DNA from: Chara braunii
Lineage: Eukaryota; Streptophyta; Charophyceae; Charales; Characeae
NCBI GenBank assembly: GCA_003427395.1
Contig: BFEA01000101.1
Location: 669,755-720,154, forward strand
Direction: 5' to 3'
DNA length: 50,400 bases
Every line of letters begins with the position of its first letter. Positions within the stretch are counted from its first letter, which is position 1. Shown here piece by piece: positions 13,089 through 21,939 of the stretch. Made by a program: the position numbers and the translations under genes. The notes below the pieces were generated by a model. The model was not told the DNA's origin, searched no databases, and worked only from the letters and a program-made list of their open reading frames with translations.

Positions 13089-13496
13089 ATATATATGAAA
13101 CTCCGACGAAACAATTTGTCACAGCCCCTCGTTTGTTGTCCTCTTCTCTCTCTCTGCCTACGGTTTACCGAACAGTTCTATTTGTGATGATATATATATA
13201 TATATATTACGATATATATTATATATATATATATTTCAATATTGCTACAGAACTATTGACTAAGAGCATGAGCACGTGAAATAGAAGAAGAAATAAGATG
13301 AGCAAAGAAAAAAAAATGAAAGGACAGACAGACAAAGAGACAGACAAACCAGAATAACACTTTGTTTCACAGTATTATTATTTCTTTTAGTGTTTTACAA
13401 AAAATATTTACACCAAATCAATGGATAAAAATCAAAAACAAAGACACATCAAAATCATTCAGTTTCTCAGTCTTCTTAACGCTTTCTCCATTGTGC

Positions 13497-13581
13497 CTCT
13501 AACGTACAAGGCTCGCCACGTTGATGAAGTTCAGCGCGAGCTGCCCCCATCCCCGTATGCCATAACAACCCACTTGCACGC
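13497..13581 (-). repeat. Conserved 3'-flank box, copy A
   Basis: On the minus strand this reads gcgtgcaagtgggtt... then ggggatgggggcag ... ccttgtacgttagag. It matches 47552-47638 on the plus strand. In both places it lies a few hundred bases downstream of a Josephin/RING copy. Function unknown. Confidence 0.85.
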
Positions 13582-13699
13582 TATGGGAAAGAGGAAGAGT
13601 GAAGGAAGAGGTGTCAAACACAAGGGAGAGAGGAGCAGAAAAGAAAAATCGATAGGCAGAGAGAGAAAAAATGAAAATAAAACTAGGGTGACACAAACA

Positions 13700-14000
13700 T
13701 CTTCTTTCTTTTACTGCATTCTTCTTTCTTTCATAGTTTTGCAGTTTTGGTGAAGAGTCTACCACGTTCATTTTTCAGCGCACCTGCACTTCCTTCTTCA
13801 TTTTTTATTCTCATTTTCATCCTTCGGACTTTTTCTTTGAGGGTGTTAGGGTGCAGGGTACAAACAAAGTAAAACGACACAAACTTATGTTTTTCTTTTA
13901 CTGCAATCTTCACTGTTTTGCAGTTTTAGTAAAGGGTTTCCCACCTTTACACATTCTTGTACACTCTTTTTAGCGCACCTATACATTTTTGTCAGGGTGC
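13700..14000 (-). repeat. Duplicated 3'-flank repeat of copy A
   Basis: Two imperfect tandem units follow the stop on the minus strand. Each starts near gcaccctgac / gcaccctaac, passes gcaggtgcgctgaaaa, and ends actaaaactgcaaaac ... gcagtaaaag. The same pair follows copy C at 49598-49880. Confidence 0.85.
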
Positions 14001-14009
14001 AAGATACGT

Positions 14010-15266
14010 CTAAGTAAGACCCTTACGACAGATAGGACAACTGTCATAAGGATGCGGGCGATGGTAGCAGCCCTCCCGCTGATCTATAGGACGAAAACCA
14101 TTCAGGTAAGCAACTTCGTCACAGCAGGAACCAGGACGACTAGAATCGACCATACCTCTGAAGCATGCGCGGCAGAGGGCATGCCGGCTGCAAGCCATGA
14201 CCATTGTGAGGCGTTCACCATCACAGTTAAGTGCACATTCGCTATAGCGCCCTTAGGCATAAATGGGATATACTGCATCAGGATGCAGAGGATGCTCACA
14301 ATCCGGATACAGGTGGCATCCATGCCGACAGCGACCCGAAAAATTATATGGTTGTAGTGATGTCGACAAAGTCGATGCTTTCCACAGCCAAGTGTAACTG
14401 TGTCAGTGATCTCACAAAGAAGGAGGTCACAAGGTGTTAGTGCAGCATGTGGGGAAATGAAGACTAAAGAAGGCACGGTGATAGACATCGAGGTAGGCAC
14501 GGAGACAGACACAGAAACGGGCATGGAGACAGACACAGAAACGGGCATGGAGACAGGTGGGGAGGCAGGCACAGAGACAGGTGCAGAGGCGGGGACGGAA
14601 GTACACGAGATATCTATAGGGTCAGTAATCTGGAAGGAGACAAACATAGAAACAGGCACAGAAACAGGTATGGAGGCAGACACAGAGAAAGGCGTAAAGG
14701 TGGGCATGGAAGTACACGAGGTACCCATAGGGTCAATGACCTGGAGCAGTTGCAGGTTAGGGTAATTACACACGAGATCATGCATGGCAGTAATAGTTTG
14801 CACCATAGCACCGCCATTCCATAATTCCCAAGAACCAGAGGCACGGACAAGAGCGGTGTAGTGGTCAGGAGTAGTAAAATATAGACACAAACGTGCGAAC
14901 AGTGGTCCGGGTCGCCACCCGAAGGGGCACGCTGCATATCAAGTCGACACCTTATCAAAGCAGTCTCCAAAACAGAGACATTGAATCCCCCATGTCGAGT
15001 GTAATTACTATCTTGTGGGGGATGCAGAGCCGGGTTATCGCCATATAACTCACGTTCCTGAGCATCAAGATCAAAAGCAATGGCCAGGAAATAAGAGTGA
15101 GCATATGGTTCCCGACAATAGGCTTATTGGCAGATGTTAGTAGCAGCGAGGCCACACAGATTCGGTGGAGGCCGGTCAGGCGGATTTTCTACAGAATCTC
15201 CTATAGTCCCCTTGCCAAGTTCATCCTCAGATGGTCCCTCGCCATCATCCCTCCCGTTTTGTGTTT
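14010..15266 (-). pseudogene. Josephin-domain / double RING-like protein, copy A (broken)
   Basis: On the minus strand this locus is about 90% alike by eye to copy C (48360-49590) across its whole length. It encodes the Josephin-like core: LDAQEREL, then HYTALVRASGSWELWN, where His (14861-14863) and Asn (14816-14818) are 15 residues apart. Next come a Ser/Val/Pro linker and two RING-like domains ending CPIC. It is not functional as it stands. A TAA follows the catalytic-Cys motif near 15120. A one-base loss just before the His motif shifts frame, and another near 14335 breaks RING 1. A TAA replaces a codon in the RING 1 tail. The N-terminal part present in copy C is missing; homology stops at about 15266. 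The terminal stop is at 14010-14012. Confidence 0.75.
14460..14760 (-). repeat. Ser/Val/Pro-coding hexamer-type repeat in copy A
   Basis: On the minus strand the DNA cycles through ctgtctctgtgcctgttt-like units, encoding a PVSVPVSVSV-type linker. A larger duplication is also visible: each half starts with IDPMGTSCTS or ITDPIDISCTS. Confidence 0.85.
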
Positions 15267-15619
15267 ATCAAAAGTATTGAGAATAACAATATTTTTACTA
15301 ACCAACAAACTTACGAGGACTGTTTTTTCCCCTTTATATATATATATATCATCACAAACAGAACTACCCGGTAATCCGTAGGCAGAGAGAGAGAAGAGGA
15401 CAACAAACGAGGGGATGTGACAAATTGTTTCGTCGGAGTTTCACCGACTCGTCAGGAGGCTGAACCCTTGTGACGATATATATATATATATATATTCTTA
15501 TGATAGGAAAATGAGTGAGAACGATAGACAAATACAAATGCAACATGATATTGAAGACCAAATAATCGTATACGAAGCAGAAAAGTAGTATGTACCGACA
15601 TACAAGTAAAATAAGAGCA

Positions 15620-16136
15620 ATGCATTGAACGCAAATGTCAATCGCCCTCAACTTTTTTCTCTTTTGCTGTGCCAAAACTACACCAATTCCGTATTGGTTT
15701 GCATTGGTTGTCTTGATGAATGTTTTCTCATTATAGGGAAGCAACAACATACTTCAAACGCTTTAAGGTTTCCTTGCAATCATTCGTCTACTCCTACAGG
15801 GTGTCAGGGCGACTAAGGTCTGTTAAGGGGGTTGCGACTGTACTGTAGTTCTTTGCGAAGCTACGATAGTAGCCCGTCATCCCTAATACTTGATCGCCGT
15901 AACATACCGAGGTCGTGGTCAAGTCTCTAATACCAGTCATTTTGGCATTTTTTGTCCTAAGTCTATCCTTAAAAATCTCATGCCCCAAGTGTAAGACCTT
16001 GGTGCGGCCAAACTCGCATTTTTCGTAGTTAATCTTATGCTTGTGACGCCGAAGGAAACGAAGCACAAAATCAACGTGTTGCGCGTGCACCTTGACTATC
16101 TTATCCGCGTGCTCTAGTGGTCTCATTTGGTTGTGC
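15620..16136 (-). pseudogene. Ty3/gypsy pol fragment: end of RT and start of RNase H
   Basis: Reading leftward from the N gap, the frame ending at 15794 has the RT C-terminal signature of Ty3/gypsy elements: KINYEKCEFGRTKVLHLGHEI, then VLGMTGYYRSFAKNYSTVA and PLTDLSRPDT. After a stop at the DTL*E position and a frameshift, 15750-15640 gives the RNase H start (PYNEKTFIKTTNANQYGIGVVLAQQ, cf. the family TDAS-QYGIGAVLAQ). The first catalytic Asp position reads Asn (TTNAN). Homology fades near 15620 and the other side is cut by the gap. No LTRs were identified. Confidence 0.85.
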
Positions 16137-16251
16137 NNNNNNNNNNNNNNNNNNNNNNNNNNNNNNNNNNNNNNNNNNNNNNNNNNNNNNNNNNNNNNNN
16201 NNNNNNNNNNNNNNNNNNNNNNNNNNNNNNNNNNNNNNNNNNNNNNNNNNN
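16137..16251. other. Assembly gap (115 N) flanked by a 25-base duplicate
   Basis: The 25 bases ctctagtggtctcatttggt(tgtgc) occur directly before the gap (16112-16136) and directly after it (16252-16276). Either a real tandem repeat spans the gap or the two contig ends overlap and were not merged. Confidence 0.95.
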
Positions 16252-16337
16252 CTCTAGTGGTCTCATTTGGTTGTGCTTTAAGTTGTACTTTATGATTTCA
16301 GTTTCAAATTGCTCATGTGTTATCCCTGCCCATCTCT

Positions 16338-16440
16338 TTTTTTTTTTTTTTTTTTTTTTTTAATTTTTTTTCCTTTTTTTTTTTTTTTTTTTCTTTCCCC
16401 CCCCCCCCCCCCCCTTTTTTTTTTCCTTTCTTTTTTTTCT
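16338..16440. repeat. Homopolymer T/C tract
   Basis: Runs of T and C, including about 18 C, close to the gap. Sequencing and assembly are likely unreliable here. Confidence 0.9.
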
Positions 16441-16906
16441 TTTCTTATTCGAAATATATATTACTGTGACTTTTCTCTGTGTCATCCTGAATCCACCATT
16501 ACTTAGCTGACTTGTTGTGTAATGGCTTGATTTAATTATATGGTTGTTGGATTGTCGTATTTTTTTACTAAGAGTGTTCCACAGCCTGTGGAGGTTTCAA
16601 TGGATTGTTGAATGAAAGTGTGAGAAGAGTAGGACGAAAACACGAATGGTGAACGCGACTATTGGTAATAGTTATGTTGTTATTCCATCTCCAATCCCAT
16701 CTTCTACCCTTGTGATATTCGTGAAGACAATAGGGGTATAAGTTCGGCATACATGGGCGCCACAACGAGTTCTCATTCCCAAGTATCAAAACTCGTTCAT
16801 TCGGGATTTTTCTTAGGGTCAAGGCACGAAGTGCAGCAGTGCATGTTGGACATGAAGGACAACAATTCAACCACCATTACATCTCTCAACCACGTTTTCA
16901 GAGTCG

Positions 16907-17033
16907 CGTTGTGCATGCAGCCGCAAGTCTCAAGAAGTATTCAGGCCGTCGCTTATGCGGTTCGTTTTGTCTTTACGGATATCCAACAAAACGACGCCCC
17001 TATACTTCTTGAGAGTCGTTGCTGTATGCACGC
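16907..17033. repeat. Imperfect inverted repeat (~125 bp)
   Basis: The left arm gtgcatgcagccgcaagtct + caagaagtat pairs with the right arm atacttcttgagagtcgttg + ctgtatgcac. Inner arms gttcgttttgt / acaaaacgac extend the pairing. The ORF across it (16753-17100) shows no recognisable domain. Confidence 0.75.
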
Positions 17034-17119
17034 TGTTAGCTTAAAAAAATCGTTGGGAAACGTACTGGCGGTTTTAGATCCGACCTGCTACAGGAGGTAG
17101 TGGAATGGATGACTGGCTA

Positions 17120-17520
17120 GGGAGGCCTTAGAGGGGTGGGCAAGGACTGGTTGAAGCAATGGGATGGGCCATTGAGCAGGCCTTAGAGGGGTAGTCCAAG
17201 ACTGGTCGAAGTAAGGAATTCACTGACAGGACCCTTGTGGTAAGACGGACAATGATATTGTTGCTTTGAATATGATGGGATTCACGATCGGTACGGTAGT
17301 GGGCCATCTGCGGTAGCAGTAAGGCAGATACTCGGTAGGGGTGGGGACAGGCAAAGCTCCAGGAGGGGATCTTCAGCCCGAACTGCAATCTCGAGACCGG
17401 CCCTCGCCTCGAAGGGGGTGAGGACGATGGACGATCAATGGTTCAGGACTGGCCGAAGCAAGGAATTCACTTACAAGACCCCTGTGGTAAGACGGGCACT
17501 GATATTCTTGCTTTGATTGA
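17120..17520 (+). repeat. Modular repeat (modules M-a and M-b)
   Basis: M-b (gactggccgaagcaaggaat + tcac, then gacccctgtggtaagacggg + cact) occurs about 17145-17240 and 17445-17505. M-a (gggattcacgatcggtacgg ... ggtaggggtgggg ... gatcttcagcccgaactgca) lies between them at 17277-17395. The same modules recur at 37826-38160 and, weakly, at 1420-1485. No coding function is apparent. Confidence 0.85.
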
Positions 17521-17639
17521 GGACCGTGCTACGCATAGGGATGCAGGCAGAGCAACTTGTCGGGGGAGGACGAGAGATTTGGGAGGTTTGGTAAGCATGT
17601 CAGGTTCGCAGTCCGTATACGGTGAAATCTTGGGACAAA

Positions 17640-18275
17640 AAAAAGAAAAATCCTCACAGTCGTCGACCCAACGACACCGTAAGAAATAAATACAGGCCCG
17701 TAGCCGCCGTCCGTTATGCAATGTGTACCACCAGATACATCAAGGAAGACGTGCCACCCCTTAGGGTATACTCGCGCCGCCTCTTTTCAAAGTGCATCAA
17801 ACTGGAATTACAGCCCCATCGAGAGGCATCCGGCCGCAATCACGTCCATAAATAACTAAAAAAGTAATTCTGTAAGTATGCCTTGACACTGCCGACGTCC
17901 CCTCACCTTCCCACACCCAACGTTTTCGCAGCCGTATATGATAGTCGTCGTCTCGTCGACACAATGGTTCTTCCCATTAAAAACAGCCAGGTACATGCCC
18001 GAATCAGTCATCCCTTATGCACGTCCACAACCAGATACATCAATCAACGAAAATGTGTGGGCCTGGCACCTTAAACCTCCTATCACTTCAACTCAGTCGA
18101 CTCACCCTCCCGCACCTAACGTCTACACAGTCGTATCTGACAGTCGTTGTCCCGACGACACCAGAATGGTTCTTCCCGTAAAAACAGGCAGATACGCTCC
18201 CGTATCAGTCGTCTCTTATGCACGTCCACAACCAGATACATCAACAAAAATGTATGGGTCCGACACCTAAAATCA
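17640..18275 (+). repeat. Tandem repeat, ~200-bp unit, about 2.6 copies
   Basis: Units share cccgcacctaacg / cccacacccaacg, gtcgtatctgacagtcgt, atggttcttcccgt and acgtccacaaccagatacat + caa. The last motif lies at about 18031 and 18232, and in a divergent form at 17731. Confidence 0.85.
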
Positions 18276-18479
18276 CCTGCCCATCCAAATTCGCACATTC
18301 CCCCAGCACCCCCCCCCCTCCCCCCCGGCCGCCTCCGCCTCCAGAAAAAGGGAGACCCCACACATCGCCCACACAACGCAGCTAGACCAAAAATTGCAAC
18401 ACGATTCACGACGGCAGGTCCAATGTCCGAGGAGGTGAACGGGCGCAGAGCTACCGGAGCGCTGCGCCCTGGTCCGATT

Positions 18480-18650
18480 AGGCGCGTTCGTACGGTATGG
18501 TGCGCTAGTGACATCAGTGGCGGGTAGTGGCGGTGGGTGGGTATGGTGTTTGTTGCACGCCGCGACAGGCAATATCGGAATTGAACTGCGCAACGATGGA
18601 GGCAGACATGGCGGGACGACGACAAGATCAGGGTAGCGATCTGCGGTGGT
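18480..18650 (+). repeat. Dispersed repeat block R3, copy 1
   Basis: Matches 26790-26950 in the same orientation. Landmarks are ggtgcgct, gtggcgggtagtggcggtg, gaactgcgcaacgatgga, and catggcgggacgacg then gatcagggtagcgatct. Confidence 0.85.
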
Positions 18651-18654
18651 GTCG

Positions 18655-18960
18655 AGCGCATCAGTCCGGCACCGCACGGGGCAGTGCGGAACCCTCCCGG
18701 TCGCATCACGCAAGAGTTGGTTTAATTCCTTCGCCGCAAATATACATGGAGCTTCCGCAAGCCGCTCCGGCCGAGTGCGTGAGCCATACCTTCCGCGAGC
18801 CTCTACGATAGGATAGGGCCTACACGAGGCACGACTTACCTCTACCTTACGTGAGTTGTCACCTCCCTTCGGTGGGCGTATCCCCGCCGAGCGACCAGTC
18901 CAGTGTACGAAAGCTGATCAGTTGCAATCGCAGAGGTGGACCAGCCGATGGCGTTTCTCG
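18655..18960 (+). repeat. Dispersed repeat block R1, copy 2
   Basis: Second copy of the block at 3868-4165, here directly downstream of R3. Confidence 0.8.
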
Positions 18961-20390
18961 TTCGCTGTAGCATAAGGGGTACGCGCGGTAATATGCCTCT
19001 ACCGGACCCGCTCACGAACCGACATCTGGGGGGGTTGAGGTCCCAAGCGCGACTCGTCGTCGGTCGACTAGGACGCATCCCATACACCACGCGCACACCA
19101 CTTTACGAACACAAAAGTAAAATACACACTCACACACACATCAAACAACGGGACAACCCTCCTAGTCCCTTCAGTAGTTATCCCATAACTTTCCGATGCA
19201 GAAATCGGATAGGCGTTGCGGGCGAGACTTAGTATAAAACCGCGCTGACACAGGGCTAATTCATACGGATTTGCAATGCAAGCTTACGCAAGCAGTTGCA
19301 ATGATGCCGTACTATGTAGTGTCCATAATCAAGCGCTCCCTCGTGAATCCGAGTACCGCTTATGACACTCAGGTGTCAGACTCGAAGTGTCATGAGGGTC
19401 TAATCCCTCACGATATTGTACGGCCGAAGGAATAGTCGTGCAGCCGCCGCAAGACCTCCGACCTTTGGTCTGAGCGTCTCGGTAGGCAAGGCCAATAGGC
19501 TCTGCATGGGGGCAGATTCCTTCCCTGCAGAGTCTAGGGCTTGGGATGTCCTGGACAAGGACCTCGAATCCCGGCCTAGGACCAACGTCCGACTATAAAA
19601 ATCTCTAACAAGCAAAGGATAAAAGGGAATCTCCCTTTTCTCTCAAACACATAGTCTGTTTAACCCTTACGCGCACTCACAATAGGCCGCACGAAACACT
19701 CGAGACACATACATACACATATATATAGAGGGTTATTAATATAGGACGATCACTTCTCACTGTCACAGTGAGAGTCCTCTCAGCCATATATATGTATGTG
19801 ATCGCAGGCAATCAACTCCAGAGTCAGAACCAGAAACACACCTGCAATCACATCAAAGATCCAACAAAAGTTCACTCACTACACGGGGTCAACTTCAACC
19901 ATTCTCTATGTTCATACCCCTTGCTTTAGCCATACAAGCCTCACTCTTGTGCAACTCCCCAAAATAAGTACTCAGTACCTTAGTTAAATGGTCATTCAAT
20001 AAAGTCTGGGTGAAAACACAATAAAACAAATCAAACCACAGGGCTAAAGCCTTTAGGTCGAGTGACAAGAGTGGATTGAAGTTGAATCGTAAACCGACGA
20101 ATCGGCAACCGACATGTTATCAGTGATAAAAGAGGATGATCCTCGTAGGATCGAGCTGAATCTAGTCCAGACCCTGAATCAAATGATCAAGAGGACCTGT
20201 AACACATGACAGGCCAATCCCCAAGCTAAATCTATAAGTCATTGGAGGATAATCACGATATCACTCCAAAATCTTCCTAACTGACTAAGCTTAAATCTAC
20301 CCTTAAGTTGTGCCCAAAGCGAAGGTAGACTTTGGCAGAGTCTCCGCTACACAGGGTGGATCGCCAGAATCGTCATCTGTCAAAATATAA
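18961..20390. other. No recognised gene
   Basis: Mixed-composition non-coding sequence. A short perfect palindrome (ctcactgt c acagtgag) lies near 19755-19775 and a TA tract near 19715-19735. At about 19990 tcattcaataaagtctggg looks like a decayed unit of the stem-loop array further right. Confidence 0.55.
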
Positions 20391-20391
20391 C

Positions 20392-20760
20392 CTAACTCCT
20401 TTAAGTTAGGAAAATGTCGGCAGCGCTTCCCGTATGAAAAGTTCATTTTCAGACTTTACATCAGCCCAAATATGAAAACAGAAATAGTCTTTGACTTTCC
20501 AAAGTCAAATTTCATCTAACTCTATGAATTAGCAAAAATTTGGACAACACTCCCTTTAGAAAATGAGACTTCCCATATTTTTACTAAGCTATATACGAAC
20601 TTTAGACAAGTTGAACTTTGAAAAGTCAAGAATTAACTAACTCCCTGGATTTGTAGAAATTTCAGCAGCGCTTCCCGTAGAGAAAATAACTTACCAAAAT
20701 TTATACAAAGCCAAGTATAACAAAAGATCCCAGAAAATGCGAGAATTGATCTAAGTAAAA
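20392..20760 (+). repeat. Tandem repeat, ~121-124 bp unit, three copies
   Basis: Units begin at about 20392, 20516 and 20637 with ctaactcc/ctaactct. They continue gaaaatgtcggcagcgcttc + ccgta or equivalents, and end with a paired ttgactttcc aaagtcaa-type stem. The copies are well diverged. Confidence 0.8.
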
Positions 20761-20999
20761 AAAACTTAACTCAGAAAATGCAAAAATTGAACTAACTTTT
20801 ATCGCTCTAGCACGCGGCGAGAAACTAAAGCAACTACATGTCAAACTGAAACTCAGACCAAGTAGTAGCCTCACTCAGTTACATGCAGGTCGAACCACAA
20901 AGGTAAGTACTCTCACCATCCCAACGTCAATTTAACAGACAATAGTTCAAAATCTTTCAATGATTTACCCCTTTATACCCTGCTCACATAAGGCGTAAA

Positions 21000-21935
21000 G
21001 TCAGGTCATCCAATCTTATGGAACATGCTTGACTCAGCCATCAAGTATACACGAACAAGTTGCACAACTACTTTTCTCTTCCTTTGGGCACATGACTAAG
21101 CCATTCATCCTAGAAACAATGCTTACTCGCTCTGAACTTGTTTAATATCCAAGTTATATATATTTGACGATATATATATATATATATATATGAACTTAGT
21201 GTTCAAAAGTTGACCGTAGGACTCAGCCATTCATCTTAGAAACAAAGCTCAGCCTGCCCAAAGTTACCTTCAATTATATTCTTAGTTATATTCTCTTCAA
21301 GTTTATGATAAGTTATGGTCAGACTACCCAATCTTATAGGACCCTGTCTGACCAGCCTGTTCTTAGATAGAATAGTAATAAAACATAGTCAAATTATAAT
21401 CTTTCGGGTTCCAGCACGTGCAAGGCATTGAGTCAAACCATCCAATCTTATGGAATATGTATGGTCCTCTGCCATGTTCGTTTCTCTCTGATCCAGCTGT
21501 GTACGACATGAGTCCAAAGCCATCCAATCTTATGGAGCATGCTTCGTCCTCAGCAAAAATCACTCCCTCGAAATAAAACAAACAAAAGAGTTGAGTCATT
21601 CATCTTACTAAAAACAAAGCTCAACCCTCTTCTCTCAGCACAAAAAAAAAGCAGAGTACTCTGAGTTAAACCCAGAGACTGTTCAGAAACCATCCAAAAA
21701 TAAACTGCGACCAGACCATCCAATCTTATGGAACAATGTCTGGTCCTCAAATTTGCACAACCATGCCCCACAAAGAAAACAGCCAGGTCATTCATCTTAG
21801 AAACAAAGTCTGGCGAAATTAAATAAACACAACTGCCAAGTCATTCACCTTAGAAACAAAGTTTGGTCTTTTCAGAAAAACAAAACAAACACAGCAGTCA
21901 GGTTATCAAAACTTATGGAACCATGCCAAACTTTA
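21000..21935 (+). repeat. Array of about eleven small stem-loop units
   Basis: Units are about 33-40 bases with one of two conserved centres: catccaatcttatggaacat (class I) or cattcatcttagaaacaaag (class II). The flanks differ between units yet mostly remain complementary: GGTCAGAC/GTCTGACC (21317-21353), GACCAGAC/GTCTGGTC (21709-21745), GTTGAG/CTCAAC (about 21590-21625), GCCAG/CTGGC (21782-21814), GTCAGG/CTTGAC (21000-21033), TAAGC/GCTTA (about 21095-21125). Some units pair poorly (about 21430 and 21895). A TA microsatellite interrupts at 21168-21192. No coding frame crosses the array. Confidence 0.75.
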
Positions 21936-21939
21936 TAAG

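Larger units (their letters stand above)
13096..15443. mobile_element. 2.35-kb element with ~105-bp inverted termini carrying a Josephin/RING gene remnant
   Basis: The left terminus 13096-13200 (gaaactccgacgaaacaattt ... tgtgatgatatatata) is the reverse complement of 15335-15443 with few differences. Shared landmarks are gtcacagcccctcgtttgttgt, cctcttctctctctctgcctacgg and a TA microsatellite at the inner edge. Between them lie the broken minus-strand gene copy A and its 3' flank. No transposase is visible, so it would be a non-autonomous element or a captured cargo. A target duplication cannot be read because the left end adjoins another terminus copy in TA-rich DNA. Confidence 0.7.

Noticed and set aside
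16753-17100. 115-codon frame as a host gene
   Set aside because: No recognisable domain, and half of it lies in an inverted repeat.
18116-18713. Long minus-strand frames (196 and 146 codons)
   Set aside because: They cover tandem repeats and blocks R3/R1, overlap in different frames and lack domains.
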